A stretch of DNA of 64,000 bases from Candidatus Nanopelagicales bacterium (GTDB taxonomy: Bacteria > Actinomycetota > Actinomycetes > S36-B12 > CAIYMF01): assembly GCA_017848795.1 (NCBI GenBank), contig JAFIHG010000046.1, positions 1 to 64,000 on the forward strand, written 5' to 3'. The notes under the pieces are model-generated. The model made no database searches. It saw only the letters and a program-made list of their open reading frames with translations, and was not told where the DNA came from. Shown piece by piece: positions 53,576 to 62,491 of this stretch; the first letter of the stretch is position 1; the number at the start of each line of letters is the position of its first letter. The translations under genes were made by a program, and so were the position numbers.

Positions 53576-55141
53576 TCAGTGGAAGAAATGACGGGTCCCC
53601 GTGTAGTACATGGTCATTCCCGCCGCCTGCGCGGCGTACCGGACCTCGTCGTCGCGGATGGACCCGCCCGGCTGCACGACGGCGCGCACCCCGGCGGCCG
53701 CGAGCACGTCGAGACCGTCGGGGAACGGGAAGTAGGCGTCCGAGGCGGCGACCGAGCCGCGGGCCCGGTCCTCACCGGCCCGGGTCACCGCCAGGCGCGC
53801 CGCATCGACCCGGTTCACCTGCCCCATCCCGATGCCCACGGCGGCACCGTCCTTCGCGAGCAGGATCGCGTTGCTCTTCGCCGAACGGCACGCCCGCCAC
53901 GCGAACACCAGGTCGGCGAGCGTCGCCTCGTCGGCGGGCGCACCGCACGCGAGCGTCCAGCTCGCCGGGTCGTCACCGGGCGCGTCGACGCGGTCGGCCG
54001 ACTGCAGCAGCAGTCCACCGCTGATCGGGCGGATCTCGGTGCCGCCGGCGGGCGGCGGCGCGGCGGCGCGCAGCAGACGCAGATTCTTCTTCTGCTGCAG
54101 CACTTCCAGCGCCCGCGGCTCGAAGTCGGGGGCGACGACGACCTCGGTGAAGATGTCCGCGAGCTGCCGTGCCATCGCTTCGGTGACCGGCCGGTTGGCG
54201 GCGACCACGCCCCCGTACGCCGAGACCGGATCGGTGTCGTTGGCCTTGCGGTGGGCCTGCGCGATGTCCGAGCCGATCGCGATACCGCACGGGTTGGCGT
54301 GCTTGACGACGGCGACCGCCGGACCCGCCTGGTCGTACGCCGCCCGCCGTGCCGCTTCCGCGTCGACGTAGTTGTTGTACGACATCTCCTTGCCGTGCAG
54401 CTGTTCGGCCTGCGCGATCCCGGGTGCCGGTGCGTCGTTGGCGACGTACAGCGCGGCCCGCTGGTGCGGATTCTCGCCGTACCGCAGCACTTCTGCGCGC
54501 TCCCAGGTGCCGCCGAGCCAGGCCGGGAAGCCGCTGCCGGCGTCGGTCGGGGCGACGACGTTGCCGAGGTAGGAGGCGACCGCGACGTCGTACGCCGCGG
54601 TGTGCGCGAACGCCGCCACGGCGAGCGCCTGGCGCTGCTCGAGGGTGAATCCCCCCTCCCGGGCGGCGGTGAGGACGCTCGGGTACTGCTCCGGCGAGGT
54701 CACAACGGCGACGCTCGGGTGGTTCTTGGCGGCCGCGCGGACCATCGAAGGCCCGCCGATGTCGATCTGCTCGACGCACTCGTCGGGTGAGGCCCCCGAC
54801 GCGACGGTGCGCGCGAACGGGTAGAGGTTCACGACGACCAGCTCGAACGGCGCGATGCCGAGCTCGTCGAGCTGGCGCTGGTGCTCGGGGCGGCGCAGGT
54901 CCGCGAGGATCCCGGCGTGCACCTTGGGGTGCAGGGTCTTGACCCGCCCGTCCAGACACTCCGGGAAGCCGGTGAGCTCCTGCACCTGGGTGACCGGGAT
55001 CCCCAGCCCGGCGATCCGCGCCGCCGTCGAGCCCGTCGAGACGATCTCGACGCCCGCGTCGCGGAGTCCCTGGGCCAGCTCGTCCAGCCCCGCCTTGTCG
55101 TACACGGACACCAGCGCCCGGCGGATCTCACGTCGGCTCAC
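53576..55141 (-). CDS. purH: Bifunctional AICAR formyltransferase/IMP cyclohydrolase
   Basis: PurH catalyses the last two steps of IMP synthesis. The 521-residue protein has an N-terminal cyclohydrolase domain ([51 protein letters not shown]) and a C-terminal transformylase domain with the Lys-His pair in [15 protein letters not shown]. It ends in RHFFH, as in the family. GTG 55141 is used. It is 67 bp downstream of purN on the same strand. I saw no ZTP riboswitch in that gap. Confidence 0.97.
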   Translation of the reverse strand: MSRREIRRALVSVYDKAGLDELAQGLRDAGVEIVSTGSTAARIAGLGIPVTQVQELTGFPECLDGRVKTLHPKVHAGILADLRRPEHQRQLDELGIAPFELVVVNLYPFARTVASGASPDECVEQIDIGGPSMVRAAAKNHPSVAVVTSPEQYPSVLTAAREGGFTLEQRQALAVAAFAHTAAYDVAVASYLGNVVAPTDAGSGFPAWLGGTWERAEVLRYGENPHQRAALYVANDAPAPGIAQAEQLHGKEMSYNNYVDAEAARRAAYDQAGPAVAVVKHANPCGIAIGSDIAQAHRKANDTDPVSAYGGVVAANRPVTEAMARQLADIFTEVVVAPDFEPRALEVLQQKKNLRLLRAAAPPPAGGTEIRPISGGLLLQSADRVDAPGDDPASWTLACGAPADEATLADLVFAWRACRSAKSNAILLAKDGAAVGIGMGQVNRVDAARLAVTRAGEDRARGSVAASDAYFPFPDGLDVLAAAGVRAVVQPGGSIRDDEVRYAAQAAGMTMYYTGTRHFFH

Positions 55142-55208
55142 GGTCGGCTCCTTCTCACGCGACGGGGTGGTTCACCGAGTCTGGAAGCTGGGTGACCTGC
55201 CCGTCGTC

Positions 55209-55820
55209 CTAGGGGATGGTGGCGGTTCGGCCGGTGACGGTGCAGCCGCTGCGGGCCAGCGCCGCGATCGTGTCGACGAGCAGGGTGTGCTCGGCGCACT
55301 TGATGCGCTCGTGCAGCCGCGCCTCGTCGTCGCCCGGCGCGACCGGTACGGCGGCCTGGGCGAGGATGGGTCCGGTGTCCACGCCGGCGTCGACGAGGTG
55401 GACCGTCGCGCCGGTCACCCGTACGCCGTACGCCAGGGCGTCGCGTACCGCGTGCGTACCGGGGAACGCCGGCAGCAGCGCCGGGTGGGTGTTGACGATG
55501 CGGTGCTCGTACGCGCCGAGCAGCCGCGGCCCGAGCAGCCGCATGAAGCCCGCGCACACCACCCAGTCGGGGCGGTGCGCTGCCACGTCCGCGAGCAGGG
55601 CGGCGTCCCACGCGGCGCGGTCGGGGAAGTCGCCGGGGCGCACCACGAAGGTCGGGAGCTCGGCTGCGCGCTCCAGCGCGGCGATCCCGTCGCGGTCCGC
55701 GCCGACAGCCACGACCTGCGCCGGGTACGCCGGGTCGCGCACGGCATCGAGCAGGGCCTGCAGGTTGGTCCCCGACCCGGACACCAGCACCACGAGCCGC
55801 GCCGGTTCCCCCGCCGTCAT
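55209..55820 (-). CDS. purN: Phosphoribosylglycinamide formyltransferase
   Basis: PurN formylates GAR with 10-formyl-THF. The 203-residue protein has LVVLVSGSGTNLQALLDAV (phosphate loop), the catalytic Asn-His in IVNTHPALLPAFPG, and the Asp in HLVDAGVDTGPILAQ. The length is normal. It lies upstream of purH and after a palindromic element that follows the DUF6350 gene; the order DUF6350-purN-purH is the same in M. tuberculosis (Rv0955-Rv0957). Confidence 0.96.
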   Translation of the reverse strand: MTAGEPARLVVLVSGSGTNLQALLDAVRDPAYPAQVVAVGADRDGIAALERAAELPTFVVRPGDFPDRAAWDAALLADVAAHRPDWVVCAGFMRLLGPRLLGAYEHRIVNTHPALLPAFPGTHAVRDALAYGVRVTGATVHLVDAGVDTGPILAQAAVPVAPGDDEARLHERIKCAEHTLLVDTIAALARSGCTVTGRTATIP

Positions 55821-55831
55821 ACCCCGACACC

Positions 55832-55909
55832 CTCGTTGATCAAGGAGAAGGTGCCCACTTCGATCTTGGAACGATGATCGAAAACGTCACCTTCTCCTTG
55901 ATCAACGAG
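55832..55909. repeat. Nested palindromic element between DUF6350 and purN genes
   Basis: Outer arms of 22 bases, starting CTCGTTGATCAAGGAGAAGG (55832-55853) and ending CCTTCTCCTTGATCAACGAG (55888-55909), are perfect reverse complements. The 34-base loop contains a second dyad TTCGATC/GATCGAA. It lies between the stop of DUF6350 and the start of purN, only 12 bases from the latter. It may end one transcript or attenuate the next. The CGTTGATCA ends recall those at 61.6 and 62.4 kb. Confidence 0.85.
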
Positions 55910-55944
55910 AGGGGGGTGTGGCAGGGACTGCACGAGCGGCGATC

Positions 55945-57240
55945 CTATGCCCCGTCGTGGTAGAGCCGGCGGCGCAGCCCGCGCCAGCGGGTACGCAGCG
56001 GCCGCCCGAGCCGCCGGCCGTACGGCCCGAGCACCGTCCCCACGAGCGCGCTCAGCGTCGCCCCGGCGAGCACGAGCGCGCCGACGGCCAGCCCGACCAG
56101 CAGCGGATCCGGCCCGACGACGGCGAGCCGGCCGTCACCGAGCGACCCCGAGGCGAGCGTGGCGAGCGCGGCCGCGGCGAGCGCGGTGAACGCGGCCGTG
56201 ATCAGTACGTCACCGAGCAGCACCCGGCCGCGTCGCCGGCGGCGCTGCAGCACGACGCCGGCCAGCACGCCGGCGGCGACCGGCAGCAGCAGCAGGAGCG
56301 GCGCGCCCGGTGGCGGGGTCTGTGGCAGCGCGGCCAGCAGCGGGAACGCGGGCAGCAGGCCGCCGCCCGCCGCAGCGGTCGGGGCGACGACGACCGAGCC
56401 GACCGCGATGCCCGGACCGGCGAGGTACGCCAGCGTCCAGACCAGCACGTTGGGCAGGTACAGGACCCCGAGCAGCACCAGCGCCGTACCGCCGGTCACG
56501 CCGTCGGCCACCTCGCCGCCGACCGCGGCGACGTCGGGCAGCTGGAACGCGAGCGCCACCGTGAGCGCGAGCCCCGAGGCGGCAGCGAGTGCGGCGGTCG
56601 CGACGGTCGCCGCCGCTGCGCCCGCGCGCAGCCGGGCGGGCACGCGCAGGACGAGCGCCCGCCACGAACGCGACTCCCGGGCCGCCCCGACCCCGAAGCC
56701 GCAGCAGCCCACGGCGAGCCCGTACCCGAACCCCCATCCCGGTGCGACGTGGGCGCCAGCCGTCGCGCTGCCGGCGGCGACGACCGCGACCACCGAGGCG
56801 TACGCCACCGAGGCGACGGCCACGAGCGCGGCGAGCCGGGAGACGGCCGTGCACTGCGTCGCGTGCGCCGCCCACCGGCCGGACCGGTAGGTCAGCCAGG
56901 CGGGCAGCGCGAGCAGCCCGAGCGGCAGCAGCGAGACCGCGGCGTGGGGCAGCGCCACCGGCGCGAGGTGGGAGGCGGCGAACACCACTCCGCCTACGCG
57001 CAGCGCCCCGTCGAAGCTGGCGGCCGCCGTGCCGCCGAGCGCCCAGCCGAGCACCCCGAGCGCTCCGCACACCAGCAGTCCCAGGCCCGCGGCCCATGCC
57101 GCCGCGACGAGACCGGTGGGAATGACCCCGCGCCGCGGCGCGCGTGTCAGCCGCGGCCGCTGGGCGCGGCGCCGGGCCTCCCGATAGCGGCGAGCGCTGA
57201 CGGCTCCCCGCGGCGAGGACTGCGGCGCGGCGAGAGTCAC
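55945..57240 (-). CDS. DUF6350 polytopic membrane protein
   Basis: The 431-residue protein has about ten to twelve membrane helices (for example LVAAAWAAGLGLLVCGALGV, AALVAVASVAYASVVAVVAA, LLLLLPVAAGVLAGVVL) between an Arg-rich N-terminus and a GLRRRLYHDGA tail. It matches the DUF6350 family always found next to purN in actinobacteria (Rv0955, called perM in M. tuberculosis by memory). It has no enzyme motif. GTG 57240 was chosen from the family-like N-terminus; longer frames cross the amidase gene. Confidence 0.83.
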   Translation of the reverse strand: MTLAAPQSSPRGAVSARRYREARRRAQRPRLTRAPRRGVIPTGLVAAAWAAGLGLLVCGALGVLGWALGGTAAASFDGALRVGGVVFAASHLAPVALPHAAVSLLPLGLLALPAWLTYRSGRWAAHATQCTAVSRLAALVAVASVAYASVVAVVAAGSATAGAHVAPGWGFGYGLAVGCCGFGVGAARESRSWRALVLRVPARLRAGAAAATVATAALAAASGLALTVALAFQLPDVAAVGGEVADGVTGGTALVLLGVLYLPNVLVWTLAYLAGPGIAVGSVVVAPTAAAGGGLLPAFPLLAALPQTPPPGAPLLLLLPVAAGVLAGVVLQRRRRRGRVLLGDVLITAAFTALAAAALATLASGSLGDGRLAVVGPDPLLVGLAVGALVLAGATLSALVGTVLGPYGRRLGRPLRTRWRGLRRRLYHDGA

Positions 57241-57302
57241 TGCTCGATGCTCGCACCCGAGGCGGCCCGAACGGCCGCAGCACAGGCGGTGTGTCGCGCG
57301 GG

Positions 57303-58232
57303 TCAGGCGAGGTAGCGGCGGATGCCGGCGTACAACCCCGCGGCGATGCGGGCGCGCCCGGACTTGCTGGACGCGAGGCGCGCGTCGCCGGCGTTGCGCA
57401 TGTTCAGCGTCTCCACGATCACGGCCGGAACGTCGCTGTTGCGCAGCGTCTCCTGGTCGCTGCGCACCTGGATCGTCGAGCTGAGGTACGTGGACCGGGC
57501 CAGCCCGCGGGCGACCATGCCCTTGACGACCTTGCGCGCCAGGCGCCCGGAGGGCCGGGCGATGTCGTCGGTCCAGCCCTTGGCGTACGCCGGTGCGATC
57601 ACGTGGAAGCCGTGGCCGCTGGCGGGAGCACCGTCGGCGTGCACGGACAGCAGCAGGTCGGCGCGTACCTGCCGGCCGAGCTCGCCGCGCGCCTGCACGC
57701 ACGGTCCCCAGCTGGTACGGCTGTCGCGGTCCCGGGTCACGATGACGGTGGCGCCGTGCGCCCTGAGCTTGTTGCGCAGCACCCGGACCACACGGAACGC
57801 GTAACGGGCCTCCGAGAACCCCGCGTTTGTGGCGGTGCCGGTCGTGTTGCACCCCTTGCGCAGGTGCGGCCAGCTTCCCGGCGCGATCTGCCGGGTGTGG
57901 CCGAAGTTGCCGATGTTGTGGCCCGGGTCGAGCAGCACCCGGGTACCCGAGAGCCGGCCCGCGCCGGTCGGGGCGAACACCGCAGGTCGCGGCCACGCGG
58001 CCGGCCACGCCCGGGCCGGGCGGTGCCGCCCGTCGGGGTGCCAGGTCGGGACGAACCCGAGCCGGGCGCTCGCCTGGACGTCGCCGCCGGCGGCCGGTTG
58101 CGGTGCAGCGGGCGCGCGTACGACCGGCGGCGCCGCCGCTGCCGTACCCGCGGTGGGAAACCCCAACGGCGCGACGGTGATCAGGAGAACCGGGACCAGG
58201 AGCAGGGAGAGGCGACCTCGACGCGACTGCAC
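57303..58232 (-). CDS. Secreted N-acetylmuramoyl-L-alanine amidase (Amidase_3)
   Basis: The 309-residue enzyme should cleave the amide bond between glycan and stem peptide of peptidoglycan. It has a signal peptide (LSLLLVPVLLITVAPLGFPT), a Pro-rich spacer and an amidase-3 domain from about 98. Zinc ligands: His in VLLDPGHNIGNF, Glu probably in GFSEARYAFRV, His in LLLSVHADGAP, and the catalytic Glu in PAVIVETLNMRN. GTG 58232 is used; a longer frame from ATG 58313 is possible. It lies downstream of sucD on the same strand, 87 bp away. Confidence 0.9.
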   Translation of the reverse strand: MQSRRGRLSLLLVPVLLITVAPLGFPTAGTAAAAPPVVRAPAAPQPAAGGDVQASARLGFVPTWHPDGRHRPARAWPAAWPRPAVFAPTGAGRLSGTRVLLDPGHNIGNFGHTRQIAPGSWPHLRKGCNTTGTATNAGFSEARYAFRVVRVLRNKLRAHGATVIVTRDRDSRTSWGPCVQARGELGRQVRADLLLSVHADGAPASGHGFHVIAPAYAKGWTDDIARPSGRLARKVVKGMVARGLARSTYLSSTIQVRSDQETLRNSDVPAVIVETLNMRNAGDARLASSKSGRARIAAGLYAGIRRYLA

Positions 58233-58319
58233 CGCCCGACGGTAGCCCAGCGCGGGCCGCCGCGGACCGCTGTGGCGGGTGTGGTTCCCGTATACCGGCA
58301 CCACGGCCGCCAACCGGGC

Positions 58320-59201
58320 TCAGCCGGTGACGAGCTCGCGCATCAGGCGGGCGGTCTCGCTCGGGGTACGGCCCACCCGTACGCCCACCGCCTCGAGCGC
58401 TTCCTGCTTGGCCTGCGCCGTACCGGAGGAGCCGGACACGATCGCCCCGGCGTGCCCCATGGTCTTGCCCTCCGGCGCGGTGAACCCGGCCACGTAGCCC
58501 ACGACCGGCTTGGTGACGTGCTCGGCGATGTACGCCGCGGCGCGCTCCTCGGCGTCGCCGCCGATCTCGCCGATCATCACGACCGCGTCGGTGTCCGGGT
58601 CGGCCTGGAACGCGGCGAGCGCGTCGATGTGCGTCGTGCCGATGACCGGGTCACCGCCGATGCCGATGCAGGTCGAGAAGCCGAGGTCGCGCAGCTCGTA
58701 CATCATCTGGTACGTCAGCGTCCCCGACTTGCTCACCAGCCCGATCCGCCCGGCCTGGGTGATGGTGCCCGGGATGATCCCGGCGTTCGACTTGCCGGGA
58801 CTGATCAGGCCCGGGCAGTTCGGCCCGATGATCCGGGTGTGCCCGCGCTGCTGGGAGTACTCGAAGAACCAGGCGGTGTCGTGCACCGGGACGCCCTCGG
58901 TGATGACGACGACGAGGGGCATACCTGCATCGACCGCCTCGACGACGGCCGCCTTGGTGCCGGCGGGCGGCACGAACACGACGCTGACGTCGGCGCCCGT
59001 CTCGGTCATCGCCTCGGCCACGGTGCCGAACACCGGCAGGTCCGCACCGCCGATGGACACTGTGGTGCCGGCCTTCTTGGGGTTCGTGCCGCCGACGATC
59101 CGGGTACCCGTCGCGAGCATCCGCTCGGTGTGCTTGGTGCCCTCGGAGCCGGTCATGCCCTGCACGACCACCCGGGAGTTCTCGGTGAGGAAGATCGCCA
59201 T
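58320..59201 (-). CDS. sucD: Succinyl-CoA synthetase alpha subunit
   Basis: SucD binds CoA and carries the phosphohistidine of succinyl-CoA synthetase. The 293-residue protein has [20 protein letters not shown] (CoA region), the [14 protein letters not shown] stretch, and the active His in [18 protein letters not shown]. It follows sucC with a 3-bp gap. In M. tuberculosis sucC-sucD (Rv0951-Rv0952) lie near pcrA and purN as here. Confidence 0.97.
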   Translation of the reverse strand: MAIFLTENSRVVVQGMTGSEGTKHTERMLATGTRIVGGTNPKKAGTTVSIGGADLPVFGTVAEAMTETGADVSVVFVPPAGTKAAVVEAVDAGMPLVVVITEGVPVHDTAWFFEYSQQRGHTRIIGPNCPGLISPGKSNAGIIPGTITQAGRIGLVSKSGTLTYQMMYELRDLGFSTCIGIGGDPVIGTTHIDALAAFQADPDTDAVVMIGEIGGDAEERAAAYIAEHVTKPVVGYVAGFTAPEGKTMGHAGAIVSGSSGTAQAKQEALEAVGVRVGRTPSETARLMRELVTG

Positions 59202-59204
59202 GGG

Positions 59205-60380
59205 TCAGGCCCCCTGTGCCAGCTCGGCCACGCGGCGCGCGGCGTCGTCCATCGTGTCGACGAGCTCGACCTGCGGATTTCCCGCGTCCTGCAGGATCTT
59301 CCTGCCGACGGCGGCGTTGTTGCCGTCGAGCCGTACGACGAGCGGCTTGGTCACCGGTGCGCCGCCGGACGCGAGCAGCTCGAGCGCCTGCACGATGCCG
59401 TTGGCCACCGCGTCGCAGGCCGTGATGCCGCCGAAGACGTTGACGAGCACGGCCTTGACCTCGGGGTCGCCGAGGATGATCTCGAGGCCGTCCGCCATCA
59501 CCTGCGCGGACGCCCCGCCGCCGATGTCGAGGAAGTTCGCGGGTTTCTGGCCTCCGTAGTCCTCACCGGCGTACGCCACGACGTCGAGCGTGCTCATCAC
59601 CAGCCCAGCGCCGTTGCCGATGATCCCCACCGATCCGGAGAGCTTGACGTAGTTCAGGCCCTTCTCGGCCGCGCGCGCCTCGAGCGGGTCGGTCGCCGCG
59701 ACGTCCACGAGGTCGGCGTGATCCGGGTGGCGGAAGGCCGCGTTGGCATCGAGGGTGACCTTGCCGTCGAGGGCGAGTACGTCGCCGTCGGGCGTCTTCA
59801 CCAGCGGGTTCACCTCGACGAGCGTGGCGTCCTCCTTCACGAAGACGTCCCAGAGCCGTTGCAGCACGTCGACGATCTGGTCGCGTACCGCCGCGTCGAA
59901 CCCGGCCGCCGCCGTGATCTGTTCGGCCTTCGCGCGATCGCAGCCGGTGATCGCGTCGACCGGGATCCGGGCGAGGGCCTCGGGACGCTCGACCGCGAGC
60001 TGCTCGATCTCCATGCCGCCTTCCTTGCTCGCCATCGCGAGATAGGTGCGGTTCGCGCGGTCGAGCAGGAAGGAGACGTAGTACTCCTCGGCGATGTCGG
60101 CCGCTCCGGTGACGAGCACCTGGTGGACGACGTGGCCCTTGATGTCGAGCCCGAGGATCGCCTGCGCCTTGTCCGCCGCCTCCTCGGGCGTGCCGGCGAG
60201 CTTCACCCCGCCCGCCTTGCCGCGACCGCCCGTCTTGACCTGGGCCTTGACCACGACCGCGCCGCCGATCCGCTCGGCGGCCGCCCGCGCGGCGTCCGGG
60301 TCCCTGACCACCTCGCCGGTCTGGGTCGGCACCCCGTGTGCGCGGAAGAGATCCTTGGCCTGGTACTCGTACAGATCCAC
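59205..60380 (-). CDS. sucC: Succinyl-CoA synthetase beta subunit
   Basis: SucC binds succinate and the nucleotide with its ATP-grasp fold. The 391-residue protein starts [20 protein letters not shown], has [39 protein letters not shown] and [17 protein letters not shown] (the CoA-ligase beta signature). The GTG is preceded by AAGGAGAGGG. It is divergent from the lipase gene; the 188-bp gap holds its promoter, not identified. Confidence 0.97.
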   Translation of the reverse strand: MDLYEYQAKDLFRAHGVPTQTGEVVRDPDAARAAAERIGGAVVVKAQVKTGGRGKAGGVKLAGTPEEAADKAQAILGLDIKGHVVHQVLVTGAADIAEEYYVSFLLDRANRTYLAMASKEGGMEIEQLAVERPEALARIPVDAITGCDRAKAEQITAAAGFDAAVRDQIVDVLQRLWDVFVKEDATLVEVNPLVKTPDGDVLALDGKVTLDANAAFRHPDHADLVDVAATDPLEARAAEKGLNYVKLSGSVGIIGNGAGLVMSTLDVVAYAGEDYGGQKPANFLDIGGGASAQVMADGLEIILGDPEVKAVLVNVFGGITACDAVANGIVQALELLASGGAPVTKPLVVRLDGNNAAVGRKILQDAGNPQVELVDTMDDAARRVAELAQGA

Positions 60381-60568
60381 GCTGCGCCCTCTCCTTCAGC
60401 GGCTGCGGTCGCCGGGGGTGGACATCCCTCACCGCGGTGCGGCGCGAGCCTAGTGCGCGTACGTCCCCGGCGGACCGACAGCCCTCGTACCGGTCGCTTT
60501 GTCACAACCCGGTCTCAGCAGGGTGCGCCGTTCTGCGGAACGAGGTTCCGTCTCGTACGCTGCCAGGC

Positions 60569-61576
60569 GTGTCGGAGCGGGACGGGGGCACCGTGTCGCG
60601 GGACCAGCCGGGGCTGGTGGACCGCGCCTCGGACGCGCTCGCCCAGGCGTGCCGTGTCGGTAACAACGCCCGCCGCGCCCTGCTGTCGCCCTCGGGCGTA
60701 CGAGGTGCGCTGCTCGAGGCCGCGTGGATCGCGGGGCACCTGGTCATGTACCCGTTCGGGGTCGCCGAGGAACGGACCCTCGACGTGCTCGGCCGGATGC
60801 AGACCCAGTCGCTGCCGCCCGTGCAGCGGGGGCTGCTCGTCGGTGACGTGGAGGCGGCCGGCACGCCGATCCTGCTGGTGCACGGCATCGTCGACAACCG
60901 CTCGATCTTCACCGTGCTGCGCCGCGGCCTGCGCCGGCGCGGGTTCGGGGTGGTCGGCGCGTTCAACTACCACTCGCTCGTCGACGACATCCGGGCGGTC
61001 GCCACTCGCCTCGCCGACGTCGTGGAGGAGCTCTGCGAGGAGACCGGGTACGAACGCATCCACGTCGTGGGGCACTCGCTGGGCGGGCTCATCGCGCGCT
61101 ACTACGTCCAGCGCCTCGGCGGCGACGCACGCGTGCACACGCTGGTGACCCTGGGAACCCCGCACGCCGGCACCACCCCGGCGCGCTACTTCCCCCACCC
61201 GCTGGTGCGCCAGCTGCGACCCGACAGCGACATCATCGCCGACCTCGCCGGGCCGGCGCCCGGCTGCCGTACCCGCTTCCTGTCGGTGTGGTCGGACCTC
61301 GACCAGCTGATCATCCCGAAGCAGTCGGCGAAGATCGAGCACCCGGATCTGAACGCGCGCAACGTGTTCGTCCGCGGGGTCGGACACCTGTCGCTGCCGG
61401 TCGACGGCCGCGTGGTGCACGAGATCTGCACGACCCTGGCGCACCTCGACCACGAGGGCCACACGGTCGCGACCGGCGCTACGTCCATCACCAGCTCTCC
61501 CGCGCGCCGCCGTACCGCGACCGCACGGACCGCGACGCCGGGCTCGAGCGCCGCGGGCGCGCGACCCTCCCGTTGA
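60569..61576 (+). CDS. Lipase/esterase-like alpha/beta hydrolase
   Basis: The 335-residue protein has an N-terminal helical part (about 1-95) that may form a cap, then an alpha/beta-hydrolase core: PILLVHGIVDNRSIFTVL (oxyanion), VVGHSLGGLIARYYVQ (nucleophile), the acid in VWSDLDQLIIP, and a His in RGVGHLSLPVDGR. The tail after residue 305 is Ser/Thr/Arg-rich. GTG 60569 is given; GTG 60593 is an alternative. The stop lies inside the first 107-bp repeat, so the last codons come from repeat sequence. Lipase class 2/PGAP1-like substrates are likely. Confidence 0.85.
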   Translation: MSERDGGTVSRDQPGLVDRASDALAQACRVGNNARRALLSPSGVRGALLEAAWIAGHLVMYPFGVAEERTLDVLGRMQTQSLPPVQRGLLVGDVEAAGTPILLVHGIVDNRSIFTVLRRGLRRRGFGVVGAFNYHSLVDDIRAVATRLADVVEELCEETGYERIHVVGHSLGGLIARYYVQRLGGDARVHTLVTLGTPHAGTTPARYFPHPLVRQLRPDSDIIADLAGPAPGCRTRFLSVWSDLDQLIIPKQSAKIEHPDLNARNVFVRGVGHLSLPVDGRVVHEICTTLAHLDHEGHTVATGATSITSSPARRRTATARTATPGSSAAGARPSR

Positions 61577-61668
61577 TCATGTGATGCTGCGCCCGAAGCA
61601 CCGTTGATCATGACGTCGTGGGTCCCATTCGCCCGATGAGACCCGCAACATCATGATCAACAGGTGGG
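61562..61668. repeat. 107-bp intergenic repeat, copy 1
   Basis: This copy and the one at 62372-62478 have the same length and differ at about four positions. Inside is a long hairpin: GTTGATCATGA near 61603 pairs with TCATGATCAAC near 61651, extended through GGGTC-CATT. The copy begins in the last codons of the lipase gene and ends 18 bases before the stop of the convergent CMD-domain gene. It looks like a REP-type palindromic element. Confidence 0.92.
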
Positions 61669-61686
61669 ACGCGGCGCAGCGCGTGA

Positions 61687-62292
61687 TCAGGCCGGGTGCG
61701 TACGCGCGCCCTCGATCGGGCGTCCCACCGCCAACGCGGTACGCAACGAGTCGTCGAGGTCGTGGAAGACGTGGTCCGGGAGCGTGCCGGTCGCGTCGAG
61801 CACCTTGGAGAAGAAGCAGCGCGCAGCAGCGGCCAGGATGACGTCAAGGATCTCGTCGTCCGCCAGGCCGCACGCCCGCACGGGTGCGAGGTCGGCCTGC
61901 GTCAGCCGCTCCGCACCGCGTACGACGGCCCGCGCCAGCTCCATCACGGCCCGGTCGGCCTCGTCGAGCGCCGTAGTCTCCTCGCCGCGCGCGATCCGCG
62001 CCACCTCCGCGTCGTCGAAGAGCTGCCGGGCGAGTACGCGACCGTGCGCGAGCGCGCAGTACGACGAACGCAGCTCGAGCGCCGCAGCCAGCGTCGCGAG
62101 CTCGTAGCGCCGCGCACCCATCGACGCCTTGATGCCGCTGTTCAACTCCCGCCACGCGGCGTAGACGCCAGGGCGTACGCCGAAGGTCCGCGCGAAGTTC
62201 GGCAGGAACCCCCACTGCGACTCGTCCTCGGCCCACATCGCCGCGAGCGCTGCCGAAGGTGACTGCGGTGGTGCCCCGTCGAGGTATGACAT
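61687..62292 (-). CDS. Peroxidase-related carboxymuconolactone-decarboxylase-domain protein
   Basis: The 201-residue AhpD-like protein has the CMD core ELRSSYCALAHGRVLARQL, with a CxxxH motif but without the first Cys of the AhpD CxxC. It belongs to the peroxidase-related group (TIGR01926) whose activity is unproven. The ATG at 62292 follows GGAGGAGG. The gene lies between two direct copies of a 107-bp element, between the convergent lipase and pcrA. It could have been inserted or duplicated with them. Conserved use of Cys84-like and His suggests redox activity. Confidence 0.85.
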   Translation of the reverse strand: MSYLDGAPPQSPSAALAAMWAEDESQWGFLPNFARTFGVRPGVYAAWRELNSGIKASMGARRYELATLAAALELRSSYCALAHGRVLARQLFDDAEVARIARGEETTALDEADRAVMELARAVVRGAERLTQADLAPVRACGLADDEILDVILAAAARCFFSKVLDATGTLPDHVFHDLDDSLRTALAVGRPIEGARTHPA

Positions 62293-62371
62293 GCGAGCCT
62301 CCTCCGGCCGGGGGACAGCATGCGCGCGCCGAAGATCCGTCCGCAAGACCGGCGACCGATCCGCGGGGGCA

Positions 62372-62478
62372 CGACCCTCCCGTTGATCATGTGATGCTGC
62401 GCCCGAAGCGCCGTTGATCATGACGTCGTGGGTCTCATTCGCCGAATGAGACCCGCAACATCATGATCAACAGGTGGG
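62372..62478. repeat. 107-bp intergenic repeat, copy 2
   Basis: This is the second, direct copy of the element at 61562-61668. In this copy the hairpin arms GTTGATCATGA and TCATGATCAAC, extended by GGGTCTCATTC/GAATGAGACCC, pair almost completely. It lies 80 bases upstream of the CMD-domain gene start and 14 after the pcrA stop, so it could end pcrA transcription. The gap 62293-62371 shows only the CMD ribosome-binding site. Confidence 0.92.
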
Positions 62479-62491
62479 CGCGGGGGTCGGC

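Noticed and set aside
55142-55208. Possible ZTP (pfl) riboswitch before purH
   Set aside because: The gap is only 67 bases and lacks the conserved pfl core; the short GGTCACC/GGTGAACC complement is not the known fold.
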